Shown: positions 1 to 13,716, counted from the first letter of the stretch. The stretch is DNA of 64,000 nt from Pyrocephalus nanus (GCA_038380795.1 CM076276.1:14522001-14586000); one strand, 5' to 3'. Notes: generated by a model not told the origin, from the letters alone. Numbers and translations: made by a program.

Positions 1-233
1 GCCTCGTGGTGGAGCTTTGCAATTGCTCCAAGCCACAGAGGGATCTTTGGACGTGCAGGTTGTGAACGAGGCTGCCCTGGGAGGCCCCTTGAAGACTGGC
101 TCTGTTGAACACTCGTGAACCTGAGATTAAACGAGACCTGAGGGGAGCTCTTTTTGCACTGAAAACACAAGAACTGCCTCGTTTGCCTGGGGGAGGTCAC
201 AGCCAGGTCACCACTCACCCACTGCAGGGGGGG

Positions 234-475
234 GAATCACGAGAAGGTTGGAAAAGAGATCATCCAGTCCAAGCATTCCCAAGCACTGCCAGACCCACCA
301 GTAATCCCTCAGTGCCACATCCACAGGGCTTTCAAACCCCTGCAGGGATGGGGACTGCCCTGGGCAGCCGTGCCAGTTCTTAACCACCCTTTCCATGAAG
401 AAATTTCCCCCAACATCCAACTCAAACCTCCTCTGGTGCAACTTGGGGCCATTTCCTCCAGCCCTGCTGATTGTT
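234..475 (-). mobile_element. CR1 LINE 3' fragment
   Basis: It shows landmarks of the CR1 3' end on the minus strand: GAAGGTTGGAAAAGA, TGCCACATCCACAGGG and the block ending CAACTTGGGGCCATTTCC. It is diverged and truncated at its 5' end. Such copies are not active. Confidence 0.8.
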
Positions 476-2095
476 CCTTGCTGTGACTGCAGCTCCAAAG
501 CCAAGGGTGAACCTTTGGCCAGTGACCACAGTGATTTGGGCATTGACAGCTCAGGACCCACCTGAGACCAGAGAGCAGGACAGAGCTCACCTGAAGCTCC
601 AGGTGCCCCTTGATCTGGATTTTATTCTCTAATATCCCAGGACAATTTCTCCTGGATTGTCTTCACATCATCTCTCTTCATCATCCACATCACCACACAT
701 CATCATCATCATCACCCACATCACCTCCTCATCAATCCCATCCTGCTGATAGTGCTGCTGCCTTTGTTCCCTCCTCTCCTCTTTTACATCTCCAGCTACA
801 GAAAATTGGAAATAGCAACTCTCAAGATCCTGGGGAGGGAGGGGAAAGTAAGATATCCAGGATTAATATTCTTAACCATTATCTCAGCATCTCAGTGGGA
901 ATTGTCTTCACCTGAGTCTTAATTTAGTGCTTTAATCCTTTTCCACATCATAATTCTCTGTAATAAATTCTCTCTGTTACAGAGAATTTCACTGTGCTGA
1001 AGAACATCCCAATAAACCAGCCTGCTATTTATTTTTTTAAACAGAAAATAAATACCTCAGTAAAAACACCGCCCTTCAGTAGAAAAAATGCCACTCACAT
1101 TAACTTTGCAGGACTTTTAAGGGCCTGTTGCTTTTCCAATGATAATTGGGATCATTAACAGGATCTGTGCAATCCCAGAGCACTGGGAAAAAGCAGAATA
1201 ATGACAACCCTTATAACAAATGATAAATAATTGCACGTTCTAATGGATTGCACCAGTGTTTGCAAAGGTGCTTATAAATAGTTTATAATATGCTAATCAG
1301 AGATGAAGAGATCTTTTAATAAATAGTTAATCAGGGAGAGCTCTCTGTACACATTTATAAAGTCCCAGCTTTTTTACCTTTTCTGCCTCTTTACAGGATG
1401 GTTTGTGATCTCCAGGACTAAGCAGGAATATGTTGGATTTTAATTTATACTATTTATTAAAAGGTACCTTGCAATTTATTAACAGTTTACAAAAAAGTCC
1501 TGCTATGAGATGAGTTCCCTCTTTCTCCTGCAGACAGAACTGGGGGTTTGTGCCACTTCTTTCTCATTTCTCATTCCAGTGGCAACAAGAAGCAGTGATT
1601 TCAGATTGGCCATTTTTTGTCACCACCTTTCTCAGCTGGTTCTGTGTGGAATGAGACAAAGTGAGATAAAAGTGGCAGCTCTGCCAAAGATTGATTGGTG
1701 CCAGCACATGTTAATTGCTGAGACTGGAAGGAACTGAAATTTGGGCTGTTTGGCCCTTTTTTTAAGAGGTAATAAGGAGGGTTTTTTTAATATATACATC
1801 CAGGACGGGACAACCCTGCCATGACAAAGCACATTTGAGGCCCAGCCAGAAGGGCCCAGTGAGGTCAACTCAAGGTGCTTTTTTTGCTGGTGTTGTTCCC
1901 CTCAGGGGGTGTTTCACACCTGAAACATATCATATCTGTGTCCCACTGATGTCCTGGGCTCCACCAGGAGACATCCTGAGCCTCACAACCCCCTTTTCAA
2001 GGTCCTCTCTGGGGTAGAACCCCCCCTCTCACCTCTGCAAATTCACCTTCCAGTCCCAATGAGATTGTTTTGGTCTCTCAATCCCCATCCCCACC

Positions 2096-2126
2096 TTTTT
2101 TTCTTTTTTTCTTTTTTTTTTTTTTT
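2096..2126. repeat. Poly(T)-rich tract
   Basis: A run of T interrupted by two single C bases. It could be an old retroposed tail, but no body is recognised next to it. Confidence 0.85.
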
Positions 2127-2284
2127 ACTGTTTCAAAGATGCTTTAATAACATGCAAAGAAGTTTCTCATTTCAGAACCAGAACTGGCCCTGCTGCAGGT
2201 GGGAGTTTTCTCTTATCTTGCATGGAGCTCTTTCTGGTGTCAGTGGGAGGTTTGAGACACGTTTAATATCAAAACCTTGTATTA

Positions 2285-2312
2285 AAAAACAAACAAACAA
2301 ACAAACAAAAAA
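2285..2312. repeat. (AAAC)n microsatellite
   Basis: About six AAAC units flanked by oligo(A). Confidence 0.9.
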
Positions 2313-5300
2313 TCCACCCAAAAAACAAACCCTGGTGATTATTGTTGCACATCAAAGGAGCCTGATTTTGGAGCCACGCTGAGCCCCGAAAATCAGCAAC
2401 CAACACACTCAAACCAGTTGTTTGTTTGTAAAAAAACAGCTGAAACACAGCAAAAAGCTTTTAGGGAAGCAAATGCCCCAAATATTTGTTATCTCTGCGC
2501 TGTTTGCAGTGGCAGTTCCTTCTGCTGTCCCTCATTGCTTCCACTTTACACGTAAATGGGACATTGTGTCACTGGGTGGTTTTATTTCTCCAGAACACAC
2601 TCAAGGATGCTGATGAAGTTTTGGTGCTCTTAAAAATAAATATTTTCACCAAGCACATCAACCAGCCCCGGGGAAAACCCTCATTTTGCCACACCAAAGG
2701 AAACCTTTGAGGCAATCAGTGCAGGATGAGAGAACTGATGTGGGACAGAAGATTTTTGGTGCAGTTTTGCTGCAAAGAACCCAATCCCAACACCATTCAG
2801 CACCAAACCTCTCCCAGAGCTCCACGGGCAGGAGGAGAAACAAAGACCTGGGATCCATGAAAAGCAAATGATGGGGGGGAAAATCCTCCAGCTGTGGGAT
2901 TAATGAAGCGTTTCTTGCCATCAAAGCTGGATTATTTCGACACTAAATCAGCTTTGGAGCACAAAGGGACTCGGGAGCAGGAGGGATTGACGGCTGGAAT
3001 TCTCCCAGCGCTGTTGTAAGGAGGAGGGAGCTCTGTAATCCTTCCTAAAACTGCCCTGAAAACTCAGAGGTGCTGGAAGAAGCCAGGACAGGCAGCAAGG
3101 AGGAGTCTGAGCAACAATTCTCTCTGCAGAGCTCCGAATCCTCCTTTCTTTTCTGGGTGTTCTGTGGTTTCACAAAACCGGGAATAATCCTCCAATCTCC
3201 TCCGGGCGAGGATGAGAGTCAAGGATGGGAGAGGAGAGGGAGGTGCTTTGAAATTCCCACCGAGTCTCTGACTCTGCCAGTGCCTGTGGAATTCCCAAAT
3301 CCTGCCTTAAGGACACCTGCCAGCTTCTTCCTTAAATTCAGCTGCCTGGAATTCCAGCATCTCTCCCGGAAGCTCCCGCAGAGCTAACTCAGATCAACAA
3401 ATCCCGAAGGAGACCCAAACCCTCAGTCTTGGACACCTTCCAGGGGGCAAATGGATGATTCCAGGGATCTGTTTCTCCCTGAAAAGGCTCTGGAAGGAGC
3501 CTTGAGGGCAGGTTTTAAGTGGGCCCCTCCAGGTGGGGGTGGGAAATGAGCCCATCCAGGGCATGGTGGCTCCAACAGGTAATTCCCAGGGAACAGCTGG
3601 GACTTCCCACCTGCACTGGGGGATGGTTTGTTTTTTTTTTTTCCCAGAGCAGGAAGCCAGGGAAGGTGGTTTGGTGTCCCAGGCAGCATTCCCAGGCAGA
3701 ATTGTGGGGCTGGCAGTGAGGGATTTGCAGGTTCACGCTGTGGAACAACTTTCTTTCCACAGGGGAGCTGAGCCTGGAGGCACAGGATGAGGAAAACGTG
3801 GAGTTCAAGCAGCTTCCCAACTTTGCTCTGCATAAATCAGCAATATCCTGATGTAGCATTGCTGATACATCTTCCTGGCAGCTTTTAATGCCTGGTTCTT
3901 GCTACTTACATGGGTTTTTTTTCCCTCATATTTCTATTTGAGTCACTTAAATGCTTCCCCTTCTCTGTCCTGTCTCGATTTCTTTCTGCATTCCCCAGAA
4001 ATGGAGCTGCATCCCAACCAGAGGGGCACAAAAGCAGTGCCAGAATGCTCACACAAGCCAGCTGCTGACGAATCCAAGCTGATTTATTCCCTATTGCCAG
4101 ATCTGCAGGATGGTGTTAAAACCAATTTACTGAGACACCTAAAGCTGTGAAAGAGAAATCAGGGATGTTCTGCCAAATCCAGGTACCATCATCCACCCTT
4201 TGTCAGGCTGATCCAGTCAATCATCTCACTTAATTCACTGCCTTTGTAAAGGCAATTATTACTTTAACATCTAAATGCCACATCTCTATAAAATGAATAT
4301 CCATGTTTCAGTGTTGGGCTGGATAAGCAATTCCAGGAGGATTCTTTTCCCCACTTCTTTTACCAGGCCACAGCATCAAATTCCATCAGTTTGGCCCAGG
4401 AATGAAGTGTAAATAAATGACCTCAGGCTATATCATATTTAGAGAAGGAATGGGAGCTTGGAAGCCGCTGCAACTGAAGCAGAAACACCAGGCTGGAAAG
4501 TGTTTCTGCAGCCAGGCTGGGAGGAGATAATGAATCCAGCCATTAATTAAGAGTGACTGTCAGACACAGGGGCTGGAGGAGCTCAGAGCATCCACAGCTG
4601 AACTTCCCAGGACACTGAGATTTCCCTCCTCACTGGAATTTTGGCAGGGAGGGAAGGGGAAGCTTCTGATTTTATGCAAATGTTGGCTCTGAAATCCTTC
4701 ACTGGTGTTTGTGATGGGTATAAGGCAAAGCAGGGGCAAATCCTGGGTTAAAATAGAATTATCTCCTGCTGGTTCCTGGGTGTGCCATGAAAAGGCAGGA
4801 CCCTCAGTGCTGTTCTCACAGTTTGTTGGAGGCACATTTGGGTTTGATCCACTGGGGTAACCAAGAGATTCAGGGAGTGCTGGGTATTGAGGGAGGCAGG
4901 ACAAGCCTTTCCCTGAAGATTTTATATTCTGAATAGAAAAGATAAAAAAAAATAGGAAAGCAGGAAATGTCTTTTAAAGGGACAATGAATGAACCAAAAA
5001 ACCCCACAGTCAGGACACACCTGCCCCTTAAAGCCACCACTCACACAGGTAAATCCCACCCACACTGCCAAGGAAAATCTGACTTTCACCTTCCTTTGTT
5101 ATAAATGCTCAATGGAAGATTTTTTGCCAAATGATTGATGAGTTTGCAGAGACAAAAAACCCCAATTGTTTTCAAAGGACTGGAGCTGCTCCTCCCACCC
5201 CAAAGCCAAACCCCAAGGTGCAAACAAAGCTCCCCTGGAAGCTGGAACGTGACGTTGTTCTTGGAATTCCACCATCCCCTCCATCCCCCCAGGCTCAGGG

Positions 5301-5610
5301 TGAGGGCTGAGGTTCATTTATTCCCGGGGTTTTCCTCCAGGGAAGGATTCCTGGCCATGCAGATGGGAATTGCAGAGGACCTTGCAAGGATGAAGCTGCC
5401 TTGGTGCTCCTGCAGGAGAAGAAAATCCCCAGCCAGTGATTTCCACCTGGTTGGGACATTTTAACTGGCTTGGAGCACTTTCCAACTGTGCATGAATCAA
5501 CTAGTTGGGATTACCTGGGAATACTGCCTTTAGCTCCTAAAGGGAATGTCCAACATGAATTCAGTGCTATTTAGCAAAGCTGAGCTCAGGGCAATGCACT
5601 GGGTAGTTTT

Positions 5611-5646
5611 TATGTGTGTGTGTGTATATATATAAATATATATTTA
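5611..5646. repeat. (TG)n then (TA)n microsatellite
   Basis: A short TG run passes into TATATATAAATATATA. Confidence 0.9.
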
Positions 5647-6113
5647 TGAGTATTTTCATGCCCTCTATACATGCACAGCATTCATTTTAAAGGGATTCAT
5701 CTCCTCTGGAAAATCTCCCAGCATTGCAGGCTGGCTTTGCAAAGAGCCAGCCCCAGTACATTGTATTTTAAATAATCCCTTGGCTCCGAGTCCAGGGATG
5801 AATCACAGAGCAGTGGGCAAAGGGAGGATTTTTAAAGCAGGGATTTTGTTGCAGCTGAAGAGAAAGGAATTTCCCTTCCCTGTTATCCAGAGTGGTCTTG
5901 TAAAGGCTTTCAGCCTCTTGAGTGCAAAGGTTGGGGTGGACTGAGTGGTCTGGGCAAAAAAACTTCCAGAGCATTTGAAAGAGGTTATTATTGAGCATTC
6001 CCAACCCAGTCCTATAAAACCATCCACGGGAGCTCATGAGCCAGGTGGGATCCAGAGGAGACTCCAGGCACGGTTATCCCATGGGAATGGGCAGGAATGG
6101 CACTTGCTTTGAT

Positions 6114-6215
6114 GCCCAGAATGGTTCAGGTTGGAAGGGACCCCAGTGGATCACCCGGCCAAGCAGTTCCATCCCAGGATTTCCTGCAGATGAGGAATGT
6201 GAGATGCCACAGGGA
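6114..6215 (-). mobile_element. Possible old CR1 fragment
   Basis: AGAATGGTTCAGGTTGGAAG matches the CR1 terminal region in antisense. The remainder is too diverged for a firm boundary. Confidence 0.45.
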
Positions 6216-6553
6216 TACACTCATATGATCCAAAATCCACCTCCATGCCAGAAAAAGACCCAATTCCTCCCCCTTCCGGCCCAACCTCCTGCCCTGGGAC
6301 CAGCAGTTACAGGTTTAACCATTGTCCCCTCAGCCACAATGTTATCCAGCCCTTTTTTAGCCCAATTTAGCTTTAAATACCTGAGCCTTTGTGAGGAATG
6401 ACCTGCCCATTCTTCCTGCACGTTAATCTTTGGGCATTAATTAATGCAATTCCAGCAGAACATTTCTCCAAAGTCCCAAAGCCAGTGAGACTATTACTGG
6501 ATTTAATGGAAATAGCTTGTCCTGGTACTATTTGTTCTACAAGGGGGTAAAAA

Positions 6554-6573
6554 ATATATATATATATATATAT
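6554..6573. repeat. (AT)n microsatellite
   Basis: About ten AT dinucleotides follow an A run. Confidence 0.92.
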
Positions 6574-8747
6574 TTGAATAATAATAGTAATTTTTCTTGA
6601 GTGAAAAACCTGCAGAGCAGAGCTGATAACCAGCTTTGCCAGCAGAAGAATCCCCTTTGTCTGGCTGGATGTGTGAGGATAAAGGATGCTCCTTCCAGAG
6701 CATCCACTCTTTTGGGGGGTTCCCTATGGGATCAGACACCCTGAGGGGGGATGGCTGTGTCAGAGCAGCCCTGGGAGGGTGCTGGGAGGGGGGTCAGGAT
6801 CCCTTGGAGCCCCTTCCAATGCCTAAAGAGGCACCAAAAGAGATTTTGGACGAGGACATGGAGTTCTGTTGGCCCCATAAAACCACCCCAGTGGCTGGGA
6901 GCTTTTCCATGGCTGTAAATCCCACATCCAACACCCCCAGTGTGTCAGTGCCCTCATGTCTTGGGGTGCTACCAAGCCTTAAAATCTGATGAGGGCAATC
7001 AGGGCTCTGGACTGGAATTTGAAAGCAGGAGTTGTCTGTCCCTCCTGGGAGCTGGGAGTGCTTCCCTCATTCCAGCTGAATTGAGGACCCATCCGAGGAA
7101 TCTCCAGACACAAATGGATCAGCAAGAAATCTCCATTTCTTTCCTGGCAGATGATGGTTCCTCTGCCATTATCCCAGGCAGGAGAGGGATTTCTGGGAGG
7201 GATTTACACTCTGCTCCTTGGAATGGGGAGGTTCTTGCCCTCCTGCAGTAACACAAGGACACGTTTAATCCGAGCTCTGCTCCTTCCCACTTGGCAAAGT
7301 GCTCCACCCAAGCCTGCAGAACCCACCAGCCCATCTGCTGAGGGCTGCCACGTTCCCACTAAAGGGGTTTGTGCTGCAGGCAGGATGCATTTGCTGCTGG
7401 AGATTGTCCTTGGACACCAGGAGTGTCGGTGGATCTGAGGGTGGGTCCAGGACAGGGGAGTTTGGGTGGGAAGGACTCAACCAGTGGACACTCAGAATTA
7501 TCTCAAGGTCAAAATGTGTGAGCCCCTCAGCATCCCTGATTTTATCCCATGGTGGGAAATGGGTTGTTGATGTGCAATTCTCCATCTCAGGGCAGGAGAA
7601 GAGCAGGGGGAAGTTGCTAAGGCTGCAATCTCGATGTTTTGGGGGGTACAGTGAATACCCCTGGGTTTGTGTGGCACTGAATCTCTCTCCTTGCATCAGG
7701 CCCAGCCTCCCAAGGTTTCATCCTGCACTTCTCACAGCAGGGGACCCGCTAATTACCCTCCTCTAATTGAGTTTGGGTAATGAATGTCGCTAAAAATCTC
7801 CTTCGTGTCTCGTGTTGTCATATTTCTCATTAAACCATTAGATTTGTTCTAGAGCCCTTAAAAAGAAAATAAAATAAAGAGCCAGGGAAAGAAAAAAAAA
7901 AAAAAAAGAACAAAAGAAGAACAATGTGCTAATATTTTCCCAATGTTTCCAGAGAAACTGCACAGTGTAATTACAGCTGCTGTTGCATTATTTAACCTGC
8001 CCACACACCCTCGGGGCTGAGAGAGAAAAACTCAGACAGGATTCTCAAGTTAAGGGGGGGAATCAGGTCACTGGAGGGGCCAGAATTTAAAAGATACTCG
8101 AAAAATCAGAGTTTTCTGGGTTAACTCAAGGTCCAAAATTTCAACACCAACATCAGGCCAGACTGGGACTGCTCCAAAGGGCTGATAGATCTGTTATATC
8201 TGTATTTTATCCCCTCACTGCTTTGCTTTTGTTTTTTACTGGTTTGCCTTTTTTTAGCACATTTTACATCTTTCTGTGCTTGTAATAATGGTATTTACTA
8301 TAGAAACTGTTACAGCAGGGGAAGGAACTCCCTGGTTTTTAAGGAGAAGTCTCCCTACACACAAATCATCCCAAATATTCTCCCAAATTTTCAGCTCCAC
8401 TCACACCTGAGCTCTCCCTGGATGGAGGAAGGAGGACCTGGTGTCCAGACAAGGACCTGCTTGGGTTGCAGGCCCACAGGGTGGGACATTTGGTGCCAAA
8501 AGTTGTTGGTTTTGCTCTTTGCACCCCTAGAATTACCATCAAATATTTGCAGGTGAGCCCATGGTGGAGTCCTGCGTCCCAAACTCCTCCTGAGGTTGGA
8601 TTTGCCGGCCACAAAGTAGGGATGGGGCTTCATCTCCTGCCATGGGAGGTTCTGAGTGAGCTTCTGGCCAGCAGTGGCTCTTTGTTCTGAACAAATCCTG
8701 CTCATGGGGGCTGTGCTGACACCCCAGAGACAGGACAGCTCCAGAAC

Positions 8748-9145
8748 CATGGAATCATGGAATTGTTCAGGTTGGAAAAGAGCTATGACATCATCAAGTC
8801 CAACCCTTGGCCAAACACCACCGTGTTCCTCACTGAACCCAAGTGCCCAAGTGCCACATCCACAGGTTTTTATGAACACTCCCAGGGATGGGGATTCCAC
8901 CACAGCTGTGCCAGGGTTTGTCCCCTTTCTGGGAAGGAATTTTCCCAATATCCAACCTGAACCTCTCCTGGCACAACTCGTGGCTGTTTCTTCTTGTCAT
9001 GACCCTCCCTCTAGCTCCCTCCTCCTGTCAGGGAGTTGCAGAGCCAGAAGGTCCCCCCTGAGCCTCCTTTTCTCCAGCTCCCCCAGCTCCTGGTGCTCCA
9101 ATCCCTTCCCAAGCTCCCTTCCCTGGACACCTCCAGCCCCTCATC
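8748..9145 (-). mobile_element. CR1 LINE 3' fragment, about 400 bp
   Basis: It begins with CCATGGAATCATGGAATTG, the typical octamer-rich CR1 terminus in antisense, and extends through TTTTCTCCAGCTCCCCCAG to the CTGGACACCTCCAGCCCCTC block. It is one of the longest CR1 pieces here. Confidence 0.88.
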
Positions 9146-9764
9146 ATCCCCACAGCTGCCCCCAGCACCGGAGGTGTAAATGGTTAACCCTGGCACTGCC
9201 CCCCACCCCCAGCACCCCACAATGTGAATATTTGCAGTCAAACTTCGCCCAATTTCCCCCCCCATTTACTCTCTTGTCAGACTGTGTTTGTCTTCCCCCG
9301 GCTCACATTTAAATGTCAGAGAGTATCAGCACGTCTAAATTCCTCCTTTCACAGATGGCAAGTGTCGATTTCCAAACACAAAAGGCACCCCGGGAATGTG
9401 ATGTACATATTCCACTGGCACTGGGGTTTAACCTTTAAAGCCTGTTCCTTAAGCACTCGCTTCAGGAGGAAAGCCAATCCCTTGCAGGAGATGATAATTT
9501 ACTGTTCCACGGGCTCCTGGATGCTGAGGAAACCAGAAGGGCGTTTTTTTTTTTTTTTGGCACCTTTGGTTGGGGTGGTTCCTTCAAACCCTGCTGATTT
9601 TGGGAAATGCTTCGAAGCTGCAGGGACATTTGCTGGGATTTGGGCACCTGCTTTCTGCTTCCAGGGGTGCCAGCCCAGGTACCCACAGTGCCAACGCTCC
9701 CCTTGAGCTCCTTCAGTCGGAGATTCCAAGGGAAATTCTCCATTCAGTGACAGAACTGAGGTTT

Positions 9765-10284
9765 AGGACCCATTTTCAGGATATTTCTCTATTTCCATAG
9801 GATCTGTTTTCAGGATATTTCTATATTTAAATAGGACCTGCTTTCAGTATATTTCTGTATTTCCATAGGATCTGTCTTCAGAATATTTCTCTATTTACAT
9901 AGGATCCATTTTCAGGATATTTCTACATTTCCATAGGACTCTTTTCAGGATATTCTATTTTTCCATTTTCAGGATATTTTGATTTTTCAATAGGACCTGT
10001 TTTCAGGATATTTCTATATTTCCATTAGATCTGTTTCCAGGATATTCCTGTATTTCTACAGGACCTGTTTTTAAGATATTTCTATATTTAAATAGGACCT
10101 GCTTTCAGGGTATTTCTATATTTCCATAGGTCCCATTTTCAGGATATTTCTTACCCCTATAGGCCCAGTTTTCAGGATATGTCTGTATTTCCATAGGATC
10201 CATTTTCAGGATATTTCCCTATTTCCATAGGACTCTTTTCAGGATATTCTATTTTTCCATTTTCAGGATATTCTGTATTTCCAT
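9765..10284 (+). repeat. 34-bp minisatellite, about 15 diverged copies
   Basis: The unit contains TTTTCAGGATATTTCT followed by TATTTCCATAGGA. Copies differ by substitutions and by shortened units. A characteristic shortened pair containing AGGACTCTTTTCAGG occurs at 9934 and again at 10229, which shows that a multi-unit block was itself duplicated. Confidence 0.92.
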
Positions 10285-11369
10285 TTGTAGGGAGTAGGGA
10301 GAGCAGGAGTAGGGAGGCAGGGGAGATCAGGAACGTTATTTTAAAAGCCAAAATGTGCCTCAGCTGAATATTCTTTGCTTGGCTGGCTCCCTGTTTTACA
10401 GGATTTGGGATAGGATAGCAGTTTTTACTGGGGCAAAGCTGGATGTTTTGTAAGGAACCAGAGCCCCAGTGGTTGGAATATTTTCTGTGTATTTTTAATT
10501 CTCTGGATTTGAATCCAGTGGGCTTGGACCCTCCCTTGCCAAAAAGCAAACTCCAGGGATGCTTTTCCACCGTGACCACACCACAAATCTCGGAGCCATT
10601 AAAGGTTTTGCAGGGAGAAATCCTTTCCTGAGCCCTCCTCTGCACCAACAATCCCAAACATCCCAAAAGGGGATGTCCTGATGGGCTCTGAGCTGTTTCA
10701 GGGGCTGAGCCTACAAACAACCCAGGCAGGACTGGCAGGATTCACCCCTTCCAGACATTTATCCTAATCCAGCTGCTGCATTTTCCATGGATCCCTGGCA
10801 AGTGTTCCTGTGACATTCCTTGATGCCCGTGGGGCACGAGCAAGGGCTCCATTAAATCCCAGTGAAACTCTGGTTGGATCCCCCTGTCAGAACAAAACCC
10901 CTGGGCAGGGAAAGGTGGAGAGTGGGGAAAATAGTCCATAACTGCATTACCTTCCATCCTCCAGCACTGCCACCCCCCCCTTGGAACCACAACACCCTCA
11001 AGCCCGAGGTTTTGTGGGATGAACGGGACGGGTAATGAGGCAGCAACCCCAGGGGACAGAGGGTAGGACAGTGCCAGGTGACACAGTGGCACCACAGCAT
11101 GGCCAGCACCAGGGCAGAGCTCTGATCCATCCCAGCTGAGGGGAACAGATGCTCCACGAGCTGATTTGCTGGGACATTTCAGGGATCATCTCTGAAATGG
11201 GGCTGTTGGGTCCTGATAAGGCTCCGACTTCATCTGCGGGAGAGGGTTGGTGTTTATGGAGATTGATTGGATTAGAGGGTCAGGGCCTTTAATTAAAGAG
11301 GAGGGTAATCCCAAATCAAAGGGCTGAGCCCAGCTCAGGGGCACCCAGAAAGGATGTGGAGCTGCTGGA

Positions 11370-11800
11370 ATGAATCCAGAGGAGGCCACGGAGCTGCTCC
11401 CAGGGCTGGATCCCTCTGCTCTGGAGCCAGGCTGGGAGAGCTGGGAATGTTCACCTGGAGAAGAGAAGGCTCCAAGGAGACCTGAGAGCCCCTTGCAGGG
11501 CTTAAAGGGGCTCCAGGAGAGCTGGAGAGGGACTGGGGACAAGGGATGGAGGGACAGGACACAGGGAATGGTTTCCCACTGCCAGAGGGCAGGGATAGAT
11601 GGGATATTGGGAAGGAATTCCTGGCTGGGAGGGTGGGCAGGCCCTGGCATGGGTTTCCCAGAGAAGCTGTGGCTGCCCCATCCCTGGGTGTGTCCAAAGC
11701 CAGGTTGGAGCAACCTGGGCTGGTGGAAGGTGTCCCTGCCCATGGCAGGGGGTGGAACTGGATGAGCTTTAAGGTTTTTTTCCAACCCAAACCATTCCAG
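11370..11800 (+). mobile_element. CR1 LINE 3' fragment, about 430 bp
   Basis: In sense it runs from CCAGAGGAGGCCACGGAGCT through GGGATATTGGGAAGGAATTC and GTGTCCCTGCCCATGGCAGG to CCAACCCAAACCATTCC. The 3' end is nearly complete. It produces long spurious open frames on both strands. Confidence 0.92.
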
Positions 11801-12199
11801 GGTTCTGGCAGCTGATTCCCAACACTTGGAGTGACTTTTCCTTAAAGCAGCCGGGCTCTGCTGCTGAAAATCCCTCCCTGCTGTCCCAGCTCCACATCCT
11901 GACTGGGTTTGTAATGAAATCCCTGAGATGGAATTCCCAGCTCCCAGGTGTGTGTGTGTGTTCAGCACTTGGCTTCCCGAAGAGGCCACGGCAGCAATTC
12001 CACAATTTCCGAGCATCCCGTTGGAAACCACCCCGAAAAGGCAGAGCTGATCTCTTAAAAGCACATTAAATATGAACCCCCACCTCTGGCAACATCTGGC
12101 CTCTGGAAGGGGAAACACTCAGCAGAGAATGGCCCAGCCACCTTGGGGTGAAATCAGGTGATATCAAACAGGGGAGATTTCTGAGATCTCCTCATGCTC

Positions 12200-12690
12200 T
12201 GAAGGACAGAAGGGTTTAACTGCAACATTTTCTTTCCACCAGGTTACAAATTGTACATGACTCTACTGCCTGGGATGGTAAATTAACATCTACCTTGGCT
12301 GCTCATCTGCTCTGGAAATGCAAATTAGTAAAATTACCATCAGATGCTTAGTTAACAATAAAAGCAGGGATTTTTGACTCCTTCCCTGTCCTCGGTGTAG
12401 ACAGATTGCTAAATATCAGCTTTTATTTTTACATCTCCAGGATAACTTCCGTGGCAACGGGAATCAAGAGCCTATAAATAAATTGGGATGGAAATCAGAA
12501 GGGTAATTCTACCCATCAGAGCTTTGAGGATCAGCAACAGCCTCTTAATGTGATCAATGGAGCAAAAATATAACTAGTTGGAAGGTGGAAATTGATAAAT
12601 ATACCAGAGTTATGTGACACACTTGGATAGGGAATGTCATGGGAGAGTCCTGTGGTGCTGCTTTGGGATCAATAAAAACGGGATTTGGGT
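12200..12690. promoter_or_regulatory. Candidate conserved noncoding element
   Basis: This unique AT-rich block contains an octamer ATGCAAAT, TTAGTTAACAATAAA and CCTATAAATAAATT, with no repeat or coding signature. Function is inference. Confidence 0.3.
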
Positions 12691-13691
12691 AATATGTTCA
12701 GGAAAACCACTTGTTAGGGCTTTATTTTTTTTATTTTTTTTTCCCAAATAGATTTAGGGCATCAAATAATGGGTTTGGAGCAACTGGGAGAGGAGTAACT
12801 GAGATATTCCAGGTGGGCTTTTGTCCTGCTGCCACTTCCAGCTCCTGGGAATTAGTGCTTTTAGGGGTTGGCTGAGTATGGACAAAGCCTGGATAATCAG
12901 AGCTGACTTGGGCACCCTTGGAAAATCCATTTGTCCCTTAATAATCCTCAGGACACAGAGTTTGGCCAGGGAGTTAATCCCCAACAGGGATTTAAGTTGC
13001 AAACTGAGTTGGTCCATCCCTGTTCCCCTCTTGGTGTCATTTCTCAGCAAACTGTGGTTTGTTTTTTTTTTTTCCTGAGAGAGTTCCGAGGGAGGAGAAG
13101 GATAAAATGACATTTGGGATTTGCTGTAACATTTTGAAAAGCTCTGCTTTGCCCCCTGAACATCCCCAGGCTGGGGATTGATTATAGGCAGGAGCAGGAG
13201 GTGTGAAAATGTCTGGGATATCTCCAGGCCCCTCCACCAGCCAGGGAATTTGTTGGAGGGAAAACAGCCTCTCCTTATGGAGCTGCTGGTGGTGACAGTG
13301 CCAGGAGGAGGGAAAACCAGCTCAGAATTGATTTTTAATTGATTTTCTTTGGGATTTTTAATTTTTTTTTATTAATTAACTCATCCCATGCATCATGGCA
13401 GGGAAGTTTGGGATGAGATTCCAGCAGAGGGTGGATGGAGGGGGAAGAAAAGCTGCCCCAAGTAGGATTTGGTTCTTAGCTTAAGATGTAAAGACACAGT
13501 GCTGAGCATCCCATAAAAACAGAGCCTGAAGAGTTAAAAACCCTCCTTCCCACACACACCTGATAAATACAATTCCAGCTCAGAGATGATCCAAGACCGT
13601 TTTCCAATAAGAAATAAACCCAGGGCTTATAAAATGCACACACACAAAGCAGATGAAACTTAAAAGCATTTTCCCAGCACAGGAGTTGAAG

Positions 13692-13716
13692 AAAAAAAAA
13701 AAAAAAAAAAAAAAAA
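13692..13716. repeat. Poly(A) tract with nearby (AAT)n
   Basis: A run of about 25 A is followed some 45 bp later by AATAATAATAAT. It may be a retroelement tail, but no body is identifiable. Confidence 0.85.

Larger units (their letters stand above)
476..8747. other. Gene-free stretch left of TEKT4, part 1
   Basis: I see no supported exon. Open frames are short, lack family motifs and show no splice-consistent chain. The stretch holds simple repeats, one possible CR1 scrap and an AT-rich unique block at about 930-1500. Confidence 0.6.

Noticed and set aside
11186..12118. 310-aa minus-strand open frame
   Set aside because: Its central part is the reverse complement of a CR1 3' end that recurs many times in the window.
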